The notes: a model not told the origin generated them from the sequence alone. A DNA stretch of 45,289 nucleotides from Bacteroidia bacterium (GCA_025996895.1 BNTW01000013.1:1-45289), one strand, 5' to 3'. Positions 1-8,593 are shown, counted from the stretch's first letter. Program-made: numbers and translations.

Positions 1-2
1 GC

Positions 3-455
3 AGTGGTTTCGGCAACCGCGTTACGCTGACATTCGATATCAATGCAGAGGTGGAAGCACTGACGTTGCTGGACAAGAAAACCGGCCAAACGCAGGATTT
101 GCTGCAAAACAATTCTTACACGTTCACACAGAGCGACAATACAACACCTTATATTGACCGCTTTGCCTTGAGTTTCAAATCGCCGACGGCCATCAGCGAG
201 ATAAAGAATGAAAACAAAATCGCGATTTATCAAGACAATGAAACAGTAACCGTTTCTTCACCGGAAAAGATTCATTCGGTAGAATTATTCGATATGCAAG
301 GAAGAAAAGTAAAACAAGCGAATAAGATCGAGAATAATGTATATCAGATTGATTTGCGTAGGGGCGTTGCGCACAACGCCCCTACCGGGGTTTACATCGT
401 GAAGGCGGTATTAGGCAACGGGGAGGCGCAGACACACAAAATTATTGTGAAATAA
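3..455 (+). CDS. C-terminal part of a T9SS-secreted protein (5' end outside window)
   Basis: The reading frame is open from base 3 to the TAA at 453-455, so the gene begins before the window; the GTG at 51 is an internal valine codon, not a convincing start. The last 80 or so residues look like a type A T9SS sorting domain: a strand with VELFDMQGRKV, then a PTGVYIVK strand and a final HKIIVK. In this family the domain directs outer-membrane translocation by the Por/T9SS machine and is removed at the surface. The upstream part is too short to tell what the cargo does. Between the expected IDLR and PTGVY motifs sit extra residues (RGVAHNA) encoded by a perfect DNA palindrome. Confident about the sorting domain, ignorant about the cargo. 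Confidence 0.8.
   Translation, partial: SGFGNRVTLTFDINAEVEALTLLDKKTGQTQDLLQNNSYTFTQSDNTTPYIDRFALSFKSPTAISEIKNENKIAIYQDNETVTVSSPEKIHSVELFDMQGRKVKQANKIENNVYQIDLRRGVAHNAPTGVYIVKAVLGNGEAQTHKIIVK
358..385. repeat. Perfect 12-bp-arm palindrome lying in frame in the T9SS domain
   Basis: Arms GTAGGGGCGTTG and CAACGCCCCTAC flank a CGCA loop. The palindrome is inside the reading frame of the T9SS cargo gene and leaves it open. It shares the GTAGGGGC...GCCCC core with the hairpin at 587-610, so the two probably belong to one dispersed repeat family. Confidence 0.85.
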
Positions 456-458
456 TTT

Positions 459-546
459 GTCATTGCGGCGAAGGCCGCAATCCCTCAATGTCCGTTAATG
501 GGTGTTTAACGATGGGCAGGGGATTGCGCGTCAAGCGCGCAATGAC
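459..546. repeat. Inverted pair of GTCATTGCG-type palindromic repeats
   Basis: Two hairpins, ATTGCGGC-GAAG-GCCGCAAT (462-481) and ATTGCGCG-TCAAG-CGCGCAAT (523-543), are arranged head to head. The outer ends GTCATTG (from 459) and CAATGAC (to 546) are inverted copies, as are the inner CAATCCC and GGGATTG. The unit resembles the GTCATTGCG-nGC-nnnGC-nCGCAAT intergenic palindromes found in many copies in diverse bacteria (REP-like). It lies between the T9SS cargo gene and the nucleotidyltransferase gene. No protein is encoded here. Confidence 0.8.
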
Positions 547-586
547 AGTATCGGGAACGTTCGCATAACATTCAATTCCCGAGGTA

Positions 587-615
587 GGGGCAGACCGGCG
601 TGTCTGCCCCTTTTT
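587..615 (+). terminator. Hairpin plus T-run, repeat-derived terminator candidate
   Basis: GGGGCAGAC (587-595) and GTCTGCCCC (602-610) form a 9-bp GC-rich stem with a 6-base loop, followed by five T's. It fits an intrinsic terminator for the T9SS cargo gene. The GTAGGGGCAGAC core is also a repeat-like sequence related to the palindrome at 358-385. Confidence 0.65.
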
Positions 616-643
616 GTTGATTGGCAAAAAATATATACCTTTG
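614..643 (+). promoter_or_regulatory. Bacteroidota-type promoter for the nucleotidyltransferase operon
   Basis: The -7 box TACCTTTG (636-643) fits TAnnTTTG and a TTG lies 19 bases upstream (614-616). It puts the transcription start about 20 bases before the ATG at 669. The -33 element falls inside the T-run of the preceding terminator. Confidence 0.6.
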
Positions 644-668
644 TCATTTATTAATAAATTCAGAAAAT

Positions 669-1574
669 ATGAAACCGACGTTATTGGTGTTGGCTGCCGG
701 AATGGGCAGTCGTTATGGAGGTTTGAAACAATTAGACGGCGTTGGGCCGAGTGGTGAAACCATTATGGATTATTCCATTTTCGATGCTGTCAGAGGCGGA
801 TTCGGGAAAGTGGTTTTTGTAATCCGGAAAGATTTTGAACAGGATTTTCGGGGAAAAATCCTGAAAAAATACGAGCATGTCGTTCCGGTGGAAATAGTTT
901 TTCAAAGTCTGGATAAACTGCCCGAAGGTTTTCAACTGCCCGAAACGCGCGAAAAACCGTGGGGAACAAATCACGCAGTGATGATGGGTAAAGAAGTTAT
1001 TTGCGAACCGTTTGCCGTTATCAATGCTGACGATTTTTATGGCCGGGAGAGTTTTAAAATTCTGGGCGATTATCTGCAATCGGTTGAAAATAAGCAGAAT
1101 AGTTATTGTATGGTGGGTTATCGCGTGGGCAATACGCTGTCGGAAAGCGGGGCAGTGGCGCGGGGCGTTTGTTCGACGGACAGCGAAGATTTTTTAACTT
1201 CTGTTGTAGAACGTACGCATATCATTCGCGACACCGACGGACAAATTAAATATAAGGACGATAACGGCGATTTCGTTGTTCTGCCCGAAAATGCTCCGGT
1301 TTCGATGAATATGTGGGGATTTACGCCCGAATATTTTGATTATTCCGACGAGTTGTTTGTCGATTTTCTGCTTAAAAACCAAGATCACCTGAAAGCGGAG
1401 TTTTACATTCCTTCGGTCGTTAACCATTTGATTATGAACAAAGAAGCGGAAGTGAAAGTGTTAGATACGCCTTCCAAATGGTTTGGCGTCACTTATGCAA
1501 ACGACCGTCCGACGGTGGTGGCGAAAATTCAAGCATTGGTCGATAAAAACGAATATCCTGAAAAATTATTTTAA
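669..1574 (+). CDS. Sugar-phosphate nucleotidyltransferase-like protein
   Basis: 301 residues from the ATG at 669; this start is chosen because it follows the -7 box at a suitable distance and the protein then begins MKPTLLVLAAGMGSRYGG, the N-terminal nucleotide-binding signature (LAAGxGxR) of the NTP_transferase superfamily. Other visible family features are an internal PWGTNHAV, close to the PxGTAxA seen in these enzymes, and AVINADDFYG, where the aspartates would bind the metal. The family transfers an NMP to a sugar phosphate to make NDP-sugars; the substrate cannot be read from sequence. It is the first gene of a tight set: the GDSL hydrolase starts 1 base after its stop. A MobA-like or choline-phosphate-type transferase is an alternative. 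Confidence 0.85.
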   Translation: MKPTLLVLAAGMGSRYGGLKQLDGVGPSGETIMDYSIFDAVRGGFGKVVFVIRKDFEQDFRGKILKKYEHVVPVEIVFQSLDKLPEGFQLPETREKPWGTNHAVMMGKEVICEPFAVINADDFYGRESFKILGDYLQSVENKQNSYCMVGYRVGNTLSESGAVARGVCSTDSEDFLTSVVERTHIIRDTDGQIKYKDDNGDFVVLPENAPVSMNMWGFTPEYFDYSDELFVDFLLKNQDHLKAEFYIPSVVNHLIMNKEAEVKVLDTPSKWFGVTYANDRPTVVAKIQALVDKNEYPEKLF

Positions 1575-1575
1575 T

Positions 1576-2337
1576 ATGAATCGTAGAAATTTTTTCAAAA
1601 AAACAGCATTGACCGGCGTAGCGGCGATTTCCCTTCCCGAAATCGTCAGTGCTGCCTTGACCGGCACAAATTCTATCAGTGAAACGGACAAATTGCGTTT
1701 CTCTTCCGGCGACATCGTATTGTTTCAAGGCGATTCCATTACCGATTGCGGTAGGAGTCGCGACGACGAAAACGAGCCGAACAAGCAGTCGCAGTTAGGA
1801 TACGGCTACGCGCTTTTTGCGGCGGCCAATTTATTGGCAAATAACGCCGACAAAAAGTTAAAAATTTACAACCGGGGCATTTCGGGAAACAAAGTGTTCC
1901 AATTAGCCGAACGTTGGATGAAAGATTGTATCAATTTGAGGCCCAACATCGTCAGCATTTTGATTGGCGTAAATGATTATTGGCACACAAAAACAGGCGG
2001 TTATACCGGAACAATCGTCGAATACGAAGCGGATTACCGGACGTTGGTTGCACGCACGCAAAAAGAACTGCCGTGGGCTAAAATCGTTGTGTGTGAGCCG
2101 TTTATTATTCACGGAGGCACTGCTTTAGACGATACTTGGGAAAGTAATATTGCTCCTTATCGCGAAGCGGCCAAACGCATTGCGCACGATTATAAATTGA
2201 CATTTGTGCCTTATCAATCGGTGTTTAACGAAGCGTTGAAGAAAGCCGACGCAACCTATTGGGGTGCAGACGGTGTTCATCCGTCAATGGCGGGGGCGCA
2301 ACTGATGGCGCAGGCCTGGGTGAAAGCAGTGTTATAA
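1576..2337 (+). CDS. SGNH/GDSL-family hydrolase with Tat-like signal
   Basis: 253 residues. The N-terminus MNRRNFFKKTALTG has a twin-arginine pattern followed by a hydrophobic stretch, so export to the periplasm by Tat is likely. Block I is GDSIT with the nucleophilic serine, block III is GVND, and block V is DGVHPS with the catalytic Asp and His near the C-terminus: the full SGNH set. Relatives are esterases or deacetylases acting on lipids or acetylated glycans; the substrate here is unknown. The ATG is one base after the stop of the nucleotidyltransferase gene and the stop is 3 bases before the ABC-F gene, so co-transcription is probable. Confidence 0.9.
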   Translation: MNRRNFFKKTALTGVAAISLPEIVSAALTGTNSISETDKLRFSSGDIVLFQGDSITDCGRSRDDENEPNKQSQLGYGYALFAAANLLANNADKKLKIYNRGISGNKVFQLAERWMKDCINLRPNIVSILIGVNDYWHTKTGGYTGTIVEYEADYRTLVARTQKELPWAKIVVCEPFIIHGGTALDDTWESNIAPYREAAKRIAHDYKLTFVPYQSVFNEALKKADATYWGADGVHPSMAGAQLMAQAWVKAVL

Positions 2338-2340
2338 CGT

Positions 2341-4299
2341 ATGTTCTCCGTTGAAAATCTGACTGTTTCGTTCGGCGGTTTCATCCTTTTGGACGAAATC
2401 GGCTTTGTTGTAGATAAGAAAGACCGTATCGCATTGGTGGGTAAAAACGGTGCGGGAAAAAGTACGCTCTTGAAAATTTTTGCCGGACTGCAAGAGCCGA
2501 CCCAAGGGCGCGTTTCCCTGCCTAAAGACACGACGATTGGTTATCTCCCGCAACAAATGCAGTTAGCCGACGAACGGACGGTACGTGAGGAAGCGGCTTT
2601 GGCGTTCGACCGGATTCTCCGTATGGAAAACGAACTTGAAAAGTTAAATCAGTCTCTTTCCGAACGCGAAGATTATGAAACGGATTCGTATCACGCATTG
2701 ATTGATAAGATTACGCATTTGAACGAACGTCTGGCCATTGAAGGTTCGGCCAATGTGCAGGCAGAAATCGAAAAAACGCTGACCGGCTTGGGATTTACGC
2801 GCAACGATTTTGAACGTCCGACTTCGGAATTTAGCGGCGGCTGGCGTATGCGTATTGAGCTTGCGAAAATCCTTTTGCGCAAACCAGATATTTTGTTGCT
2901 GGACGAACCGACCAACCATTTGGACATTGAATCAATCCAGTGGCTCGAAAATTTTCTTTCCACGCAGGCGAATGCGGTGATTTTGGTTTCGCACGACCGC
3001 GCGTTTATCGACAACGTTACCCAGCGTACGATTGAAATTTCGCTTGGGAAAATTTATGATTACCGTGTTAATTATTCCAAATATGTGGAATTACGGAAAG
3101 AACGGCGCGAACAACAGCTTCGCGCTTACGAAAATCAGCGCAAGCAAATTGAAGATACAGAGGATTTTATCGAGCGTTTTCGCTACAAAGCGACCAAAGC
3201 GGTACAGGTACAAAGCCGTATCAAGCAGTTGGAAAAACTGGAACGGCTGGAAATCGACGAAGAAGACCGTTCGGCTTTGCGCTTAAAATTCCCGCCTGCA
3301 CCGCGTTCCGGCTCGTATCCGGTAATTATGGAAAATGTTACCAAAAGTTACGGCGAACATATTGTTTTCAAAAACGCCACACTCACGATTAATCGGGGCG
3401 ATAAAGTGGCTTTTGTCGGCAAAAACGGCGAAGGAAAATCGACATTGGTCAAATGTATCATGGCGCAAATCCCTTACGAAGGAAAATTGCAGTTAGGACA
3501 CAACGTAAAAATCGGTTATTTTGCACAAAACCAGGCCGATTTGATGAATGAGCAACTAACTGTTTTCCAGACGATTGATTATGTAGCTGTTGGAGATATC
3601 CGCACGAAAATCCGCGACATACTCGGTGCGTTTATGTTCGGCGGAGAGGCATCGGACAAAAAGGTCGCTGTGCTTTCGGGCGGTGAGCGCACTCGCTTGG
3701 CTATGATTAAACTTTTGCTCGAGCCGGTTAGTCTGCTTATTCTCGATGAGCCGACCAACCATTTGGATATGCGATCGAAAGATGTTTTGAAAGAAGCTTT
3801 AAAAGAATTTGACGGAACGGTGATTTTGGTTTCGCACGACCGTGAGTTTCTGGATGGTTTGGTGGATAAAGTGTATGAGTTTGGTAATCAGCAAGTGAAA
3901 GAACATTTGGGCGGAATTTACGAATTTCTGGAAAAGAAAAAAATCGAACAGCTCAACGAATTGGATGGTGTGCGGTGCACGGTACAGGGTACACGGTCGA
4001 AGTCCAATGCAGATACAACATCGTGTACCGCGCACCGTGTACCGAGTACCCAATCCTATGCCGAACGCAAAGAACAGCAAAAAGAAATCCGCCGGTGGGA
4101 AAAGAAAGTCGCCGATTGCGAGAAAAAAATCGAAAAATTGGAGGCTGAAATCAAAGCGATGGAAGAAATTTTAATCACTCCCGAAGGCGCGTCCAACGTA
4201 GATTTGCTTTGGAAACATGCCGAAGAACAAAAAAAAGTATCGGTGGCGATGGAAGAATGGACGGAAGCGATAGAGGAGTTGGAAAAAATAACGAAATAA
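2341..4299 (+). CDS. ABC-F family ATP-binding protein
   Basis: 652 residues with two ABC cassettes and no membrane segments. Cassette 1 has Walker A GKNGAGKST (34-42), signature FSGGW (164-168) and Walker B with ILLLDEP (184-190). Cassette 2 has GKNGEGKST (about 360-368), LSGGERTR (about 446) and a second LDEPTNHLD (about 470). Between them lies a charged helical linker, and the C-terminus is a predicted coiled coil rich in Lys and Glu. ABC-F proteins bind the ribosome and modulate translation or protect against antibiotics; this one resembles the Uup/YdiF-like housekeeping type. Residues about 543-570, between the second cassette and the coiled coil, are encoded by an inverted heptamer repeat, and their Thr/Arg/Cys-rich composition is unlike the rest of the protein. 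Confidence 0.93.
   Translation: MFSVENLTVSFGGFILLDEIGFVVDKKDRIALVGKNGAGKSTLLKIFAGLQEPTQGRVSLPKDTTIGYLPQQMQLADERTVREEAALAFDRILRMENELEKLNQSLSEREDYETDSYHALIDKITHLNERLAIEGSANVQAEIEKTLTGLGFTRNDFERPTSEFSGGWRMRIELAKILLRKPDILLLDEPTNHLDIESIQWLENFLSTQANAVILVSHDRAFIDNVTQRTIEISLGKIYDYRVNYSKYVELRKERREQQLRAYENQRKQIEDTEDFIERFRYKATKAVQVQSRIKQLEKLERLEIDEEDRSALRLKFPPAPRSGSYPVIMENVTKSYGEHIVFKNATLTINRGDKVAFVGKNGEGKSTLVKCIMAQIPYEGKLQLGHNVKIGYFAQNQADLMNEQLTVFQTIDYVAVGDIRTKIRDILGAFMFGGEASDKKVAVLSGGERTRLAMIKLLLEPVSLLILDEPTNHLDMRSKDVLKEALKEFDGTVILVSHDREFLDGLVDKVYEFGNQQVKEHLGGIYEFLEKKKIEQLNELDGVRCTVQGTRSKSNADTTSCTAHRVPSTQSYAERKEQQKEIRRWEKKVADCEKKIEKLEAEIKAMEEILITPEGASNVDLLWKHAEEQKKVSVAMEEWTEAIEELEKITK
3967..4050. repeat. 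Inverted pair of tandem 7-bp repeats inside the ABC-F gene
   Basis: The left arm (3967-3995) reads as degenerate heptamers of GGTRCAC and the right arm (4022-4050) as heptamers of GTGTACC. The arms pair at about 22 of 29 positions around a 26-base loop. The length and phase keep the ABC-F frame open. Elements of this GGTACAC type are to my knowledge seen in intergenic DNA of Bacteroidota; the mechanism is not known to me. Confidence 0.75.
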
Positions 4300-4303
4300 T
4301 TTA

Positions 4304-4311
4304 TACTTTTG
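4304..4311 (+). promoter_or_regulatory. -7 box TACTTTTG before the M13 peptidase gene
   Basis: TACTTTTG matches TAnnTTTG and lies 36 bases before the ATG at 4348, just after the ABC-F stop. A TTG at 4279-4281 is 22 bases upstream, slightly wide for a -33 element. Confidence 0.5.
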
Positions 4312-4347
4312 TAGTCAATTAAAATACATTAAATATATAATTCAAGA

Positions 4348-6381
4348 ATGAAAACAAAATTTCTTTATTTAACATTGATTTTTGCAATGATGTTAGCAGC
4401 TTGTGGTGAGAAAAAAGAAGCCGTGAAAGGCTACGACTTGGCTAATCGGGACACGACGGCTGTTCCGGGTAACGATTTTTATCAGTATGCGTGCGGTGGA
4501 TGGATGGCTTCAAACCCGTTGAAACCTGAATATGCCCGCTTTGGCACGTTCGACGCATTGCGCGAAAAAAGTCAGGAACAGGTGAAAGACCTGATTATTG
4601 AACTTTCGCAAAAGACAAATCCGGCCGGGAGTGTGGCGCAAAAAATCGGTGATTTGTATGCTTTGGCGATGGACAGTACGCGCCTGAATGAGGAAGGCAA
4701 TGCACCGCTTCGTCCGTATCTGGAAAAATTAATTGCGATTTCCGACAAATCGCAATTAACGGCTGTGTTGGCGGATATGTATCACGACGGTATTTCTCCG
4801 TTCTTTTCGTCTTACGTTTATGCCGACGACATGAACAGCTCGCTGAATATTTTCCACCTCATGCAGGGTGGTTATCACATGGGCGACCGCGATTATTATT
4901 TGGAAAATGACGCACGTTCGCAGGGACTTCGGGTGAAATATGTGGAGTTGATTGAAAAACTATTTGCTTTGTCGGGTTACAGTGCGGAAGAAGTGCATAA
5001 AGCTTCGACAGCCGTCATGAAAATCGAAACCCAGCTGGCCACCGTAGCGTCTTCCCGCGAAGCCTTGCGTGACCCGATTGCTAATTATCACAAAATTTCG
5101 ATTGACGAATTGGTTAAAATTTCTTCCGACATCGATTGGACAGCTTATTTTTCCGCTTTGGGCATAAAAGATATTAAAGACTTGAATGTGGCGCAGTTAG
5201 CACCTATCACGGAAGTAAGCAAAATTTTAAATACCTATCCGTTGGAAGACATCAAATATTATTTGTCGTGGAATGCGATTTCGACGGCTTCTCCTTATTT
5301 GAGCGACGAATATTCCGATGCTTCTTTCGACTTTTACGGAAAAACGCTTTCGGGTAGAGAAGTAAAGCAGGAACGTTGGAAACGGTCTGTTCAAGTAATT
5401 AACGGTAGTCTGGGTGAAGCCGTAGGGCAGATTTATGTAAAAAAATATTTTCCGGCAGCAGCCAAAGAAAAAATGTTGAATTTGGTACATCATTTGCAAA
5501 CTGCTCTGGGTGAACGAATTGCTGACTTAAACTGGATGAGTGACGAAACCAAAGCGAAAGCACAGGAAAAACTGAGCGTTTTCCATATCAAAATCGGTTA
5601 TCCCGACAAATGGCGCGATTATACTTCGCTGACTATCAATAAGAAAGAATCGTATTGGGAAAATATTTTGCATTCCAACCATTTCGATGTGGATTATATG
5701 TTGAGTAAGTTTAACCAACCGGTGGATAAGGACGAATGGTTGATGACGCCGCAAACGGTGAATGCGTATTACAATCCGACAACGAACGAAATTTGTTTTC
5801 CGGCAGCTATTTTGCAACCGCCTTTCTTCAATTTCGACGCGGACGATGCGATTAACTACGGTGCCATTGGTGTGGTAATCGGACACGAAATGACGCATGG
5901 TTTCGACGACCAAGGCCGTCAGTTTGATAAAGAGGGAAATTTAAAAGATTGGTGGACACCCGAAGATGCTCAGGGTTTTGAAAACCGTGCACAGGTGTTG
6001 ATTGATTATTTCAACAATATCATTGTGTTGGACAGCGTTCATGCTAACGGTCGTTTTACGTTGGGCGAAAATATCGCCGACCAGGGCGGTTTGCAGGTTT
6101 CGTGGCAGGCTTATCAAAATACATTAAAGGACAAACCCGCGCCGAAATCGATTGACGGATACACCGGTGCGCAACGTTTCTTCTTGGCTTATGCAACGGT
6201 TTGGGCGGGCAATATCCGCAACGAGGAAATTCTTCGTTTGACGAAAATGGACCCGCACTCGTTGGGCAAATGGCGTGTAGATGGTGCGTTGCCGCAGATT
6301 GACGCTTGGTACGATGCTTTCAACATAACACCGGAAAATACGATGTATGTTCCGAAAGAAAAACGGGTAGCTATCTGGTAA
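4348..6381 (+). CDS. M13 family metalloendopeptidase (neprilysin/PepO-like lipoprotein)
   Basis: 677 residues. The signal peptide ends in the lipobox LAAC, so the mature protein should be lipid-anchored in the envelope. The zinc site is HEMTH (513-517) with the third ligand in ENIAD (574-578), the M13 hallmark; NAYYNP and the C-terminal tryptophan end (VAIW) also fit the family. M13 enzymes cut oligopeptides on the amino side of hydrophobic residues; in bacteria they are endopeptidases of the periplasm or surface. Length is normal. Its own -7 box suggests transcription separate from the ABC-F gene; the DUF1015 gene follows after 21 bases and may be read through. Confidence 0.95.
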   Translation: MKTKFLYLTLIFAMMLAACGEKKEAVKGYDLANRDTTAVPGNDFYQYACGGWMASNPLKPEYARFGTFDALREKSQEQVKDLIIELSQKTNPAGSVAQKIGDLYALAMDSTRLNEEGNAPLRPYLEKLIAISDKSQLTAVLADMYHDGISPFFSSYVYADDMNSSLNIFHLMQGGYHMGDRDYYLENDARSQGLRVKYVELIEKLFALSGYSAEEVHKASTAVMKIETQLATVASSREALRDPIANYHKISIDELVKISSDIDWTAYFSALGIKDIKDLNVAQLAPITEVSKILNTYPLEDIKYYLSWNAISTASPYLSDEYSDASFDFYGKTLSGREVKQERWKRSVQVINGSLGEAVGQIYVKKYFPAAAKEKMLNLVHHLQTALGERIADLNWMSDETKAKAQEKLSVFHIKIGYPDKWRDYTSLTINKKESYWENILHSNHFDVDYMLSKFNQPVDKDEWLMTPQTVNAYYNPTTNEICFPAAILQPPFFNFDADDAINYGAIGVVIGHEMTHGFDDQGRQFDKEGNLKDWWTPEDAQGFENRAQVLIDYFNNIIVLDSVHANGRFTLGENIADQGGLQVSWQAYQNTLKDKPAPKSIDGYTGAQRFFLAYATVWAGNIRNEEILRLTKMDPHSLGKWRVDGALPQIDAWYDAFNITPENTMYVPKEKRVAIW

Positions 6382-6402
6382 ATCGTTGTTAATCATATTC
6401 TT

Positions 6403-7653
6403 ATGGCAATTATTAAACCATTTAAGGGAGTTCGTCCACCGAAGCAATTTGTGATGGAAGTGGCGTCGCGCCCCTACGACGTGTTGAGTTCGGAAGAAGC
6501 GCGTGAGGAAGCGGAAGGCAATGAAAAATCGCTGTATCATATCATTAAACCGGAAATCGATTTTCCGGCGGGAAAGGACGAACATGCTCCCGATGTATAT
6601 GAAAAAGCGGTAGAAAATTTTCAAAAATTTCAGCAAAAAGGCTGGTTGGTGCAGGACGAAAAAGAAAATTATTACGTTTATGCGCAAACCATGAATGGCC
6701 GTACGCAATACGGTCTGGTGGTCGGTTCGTATGTCGGCGATTACCTCAGCGGGACGATTAAGAAGCACGAATTGACGCGGAAGGACAAAGAGGAAGACCG
6801 CATGAAGCACGTGCGTATCAACAATGCCAATATTGAGCCGGTGTTTTTTGCGTATCCCGAAAATGCCGGATTAGACACAATCGTTCAGGGTGTGGTGAAA
6901 ACCACACCCGAATACGATTTTGTTTCGGCCGACGGTATTGGACATCATTTTTGGGTAATCAGCGACGACGCAACTATTTGGAAAATCACTGACATTTTCG
7001 CTCAACTGCCTGCTTTATACATTGCCGACGGACACCATCGTTCGGCGGCGGCTGCTTTGGTCGGTGCGGAAAAGGCGCAGCAAAATCCCCATCATACGGG
7101 AAAAGAGGAATACAACTATTTCATGGCGGTTTGTTTTCCGGCTAACCAGTTGAAAATCATGGACTATAATCGCGTAGTGAGGGATTTGAACGGACTGACT
7201 CCGGCGGAATTTCTCAACGTGCTTTCGGCTGATTTCCACATTACGGACAAGGGTGGAACGATTTATCATCCTGAACGCCTGCACAATTTTTCGTTGTATT
7301 TGGGCGGACATTGGTATTCGTTGGATGCCAAGCCCGGAACATTCGACGACAACGATCCCATCGGCGTGCTGGATGTGACGATTTCATCCAACTTGATTTT
7401 GGATAAGATTTTGGGCATGAAAGACTTGCGTACCGACAAGCGCATTGATTTCGTCGGTGGCTTGCGCGGTTTGGAAGAATTGAAACGGCGTGTGGATAGC
7501 GGCGAAATGCTTGCTGCTCTGGCTCTGTATCCTGTTTCGATGAAACAATTAATCGACATTGCCGACACCGGCAATATCATGCCGCCAAAAACGACTTGGT
7601 TTGAGCCGAAATTACGGTCGGGACTGGTGATACATAAATTATCGAATGAGTAA
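6403..7653 (+). CDS. DUF1015 family protein
   Basis: 416 residues, no signal peptide or membrane segment. It begins with the family pattern of a conserved KPFKGVRP followed by RPYDV, and carries ADGHHR (208-213), the most conserved motif of DUF1015. This motif recalls the nucleotide-handling DGHHR-type motif of ParB/SerK-like proteins, and DUF1015 genes are often near serine-biosynthesis genes, so a kinase-like role on a small molecule has been suspected; that is an inference, and no serine gene is in this window. It lies 21 bases after the M13 peptidase and ends before the tRNA gene. Confidence 0.85.
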   Translation: MAIIKPFKGVRPPKQFVMEVASRPYDVLSSEEAREEAEGNEKSLYHIIKPEIDFPAGKDEHAPDVYEKAVENFQKFQQKGWLVQDEKENYYVYAQTMNGRTQYGLVVGSYVGDYLSGTIKKHELTRKDKEEDRMKHVRINNANIEPVFFAYPENAGLDTIVQGVVKTTPEYDFVSADGIGHHFWVISDDATIWKITDIFAQLPALYIADGHHRSAAAALVGAEKAQQNPHHTGKEEYNYFMAVCFPANQLKIMDYNRVVRDLNGLTPAEFLNVLSADFHITDKGGTIYHPERLHNFSLYLGGHWYSLDAKPGTFDDNDPIGVLDVTISSNLILDKILGMKDLRTDKRIDFVGGLRGLEELKRRVDSGEMLAALALYPVSMKQLIDIADTGNIMPPKTTWFEPKLRSGLVIHKLSNE

Positions 7654-7675
7654 AAAAACATTTTCTTTCCATCGC

Positions 7676-7706
7676 TTGGAGTTTTGGTAAGAGATTTGTA
7701 CCTTTG
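7676..7706 (+). promoter_or_regulatory. Promoter of the tRNA-Lys gene
   Basis: TTGG at 7676-7679 and the -7 box TACCTTTG at 7699-7706 are 20 bases apart (counting from the TTG). The tRNA begins 17 bases after the box. Confidence 0.65.
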
Positions 7707-7722
7707 CGACCGATTTTGAGAT

Positions 7723-7795
7723 GTCTTCGTAGCTCAGTTGGTAGAGCAATTGACTCTTAATCAATGGGTCCAGGGTTCGAGCCCCTGCGAGGACA
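7723..7795 (+). tRNA. tRNA-Lys (anticodon CTT)
   Basis: A complete cloverleaf can be folded by eye. The acceptor arms GTCTTCG and CGAGGAC pair over 7 bp with one G-U, the D arm contains AGCTCAGTTGGTAGAGC, the anticodon loop is CTCTTAA giving anticodon CTT (codon AAG), and the T arm has GGTTCGAGCCC-type pairing. The 3' CCA is not encoded. It has its own promoter and is followed by a terminator hairpin. Confidence 0.95.
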
Positions 7796-7804
7796 CAAAA
7801 CAGT

Positions 7805-7839
7805 AAAAGTCTTAAATACAACAGTTTAAGGCTTTTTTT
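7805..7839 (+). terminator. Hairpin terminator after tRNA-Lys, possibly bidirectional
   Basis: AAAAGTCTTAAA (7805-7816) pairs with TTTAAGGCTTTT (7825-7836) with one G-U, loop of 8, followed by more T's. The A-rich left arm means it could also terminate minus-strand transcription coming from aroE, which ends at 7850. Confidence 0.75.
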
Positions 7840-7849
7840 ATGTTGAGTG

Positions 7850-8593
7850 TCAACTTTGCCAGAAATTCCATCCGGCAAATGCTTGCAATAAAAGCATTTC
7901 CAGCCCGTTTTTTACTTTTGCACCCTGTTCTTTTCCTCGTTTCATAAACAAGGTTTCATTGGGATTGTAAAGTAAATCATACAATAAATATTTGTCGGTC
8001 AATTCTTTATACGGAATTTCCGGTGCTTCGTTTGTGTGAGGAAACATGCCAACGGGCGTGCAATTCACAACAACGGTGTACGACTGCATGACTTCGGGCG
8101 TTAATTCGTTGTAAGTCAGTATTGAAGGGTCGGTTTTTTGTCGGGAAACATACGTTGCTTCGATGCCTAATTGTTTCAGACCGAAAAAAACCGCTTTGGC
8201 TGCCCCACCTGTTCCCAAAACCAGCGCGTGCCGGTGATAGGTTTCGAGCAACGGATCGATGGATTGCTTGAAGCCGATAATATCCGAATTGTAGCCGGTG
8301 AGTTTCACTTTACTTTTCGTCCGGTCAATTTTAATCACATTCACCGCACCGATCAATTGTGCATTTTCGCTCAAACGGTCTAAATACGGAATCACCTGTT
8401 CCTTATACGGAATAGTAACATTCAATCCTTTCAAATCCGGATTGTCCTTGATAATCGATTTGAACTCTTTAATCGAAGGAATTTCAAAATTAACGTATTC
8501 TGCCTCAATCTTTTCGGCGAGAAATTTATCATTAAAAAATCCCTTTGAAAAGGAATGACTCAGCGGATAACCAATCAAGCCAAATAGTTCCAT
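7850..8593 (-). CDS. aroE: Shikimate dehydrogenase
   Basis: 247 residues. It reduces 3-dehydroshikimate to shikimate with NADPH in the chorismate pathway (cytoplasm). Family motifs are in order: the substrate-binding PLSHSFS near the N-terminus, LNVTIPYK with the catalytic lysine, GAVNVI, then the nucleotide loop GTGGAAKA and NCTPVGM. The ATG start overlaps the 3' end of purC by 19 bases, so it is probably translated from the phoH-purC transcript. Slightly shorter than the E. coli enzyme, as usual for Bacteroidota. Confidence 0.96.
   Translation of the reverse strand: MELFGLIGYPLSHSFSKGFFNDKFLAEKIEAEYVNFEIPSIKEFKSIIKDNPDLKGLNVTIPYKEQVIPYLDRLSENAQLIGAVNVIKIDRTKSKVKLTGYNSDIIGFKQSIDPLLETYHRHALVLGTGGAAKAVFFGLKQLGIEATYVSRQKTDPSILTYNELTPEVMQSYTVVVNCTPVGMFPHTNEAPEIPYKELTDKYLLYDLLYNPNETLFMKRGKEQGAKVKNGLEMLLLQAFAGWNFWQS

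Noticed and set aside
621..668. Longer start for the nucleotidyltransferase at 621
   Set aside because: It uses a weak start codon and covers the -7 box; the LAAGxGxR motif begins just after the ATG at 669.
3967..4050. CRISPR array in the ABC-F gene
   Set aside because: The units are 7 bp with no spacers and lie inside a coding gene; no cas genes are present in the window.
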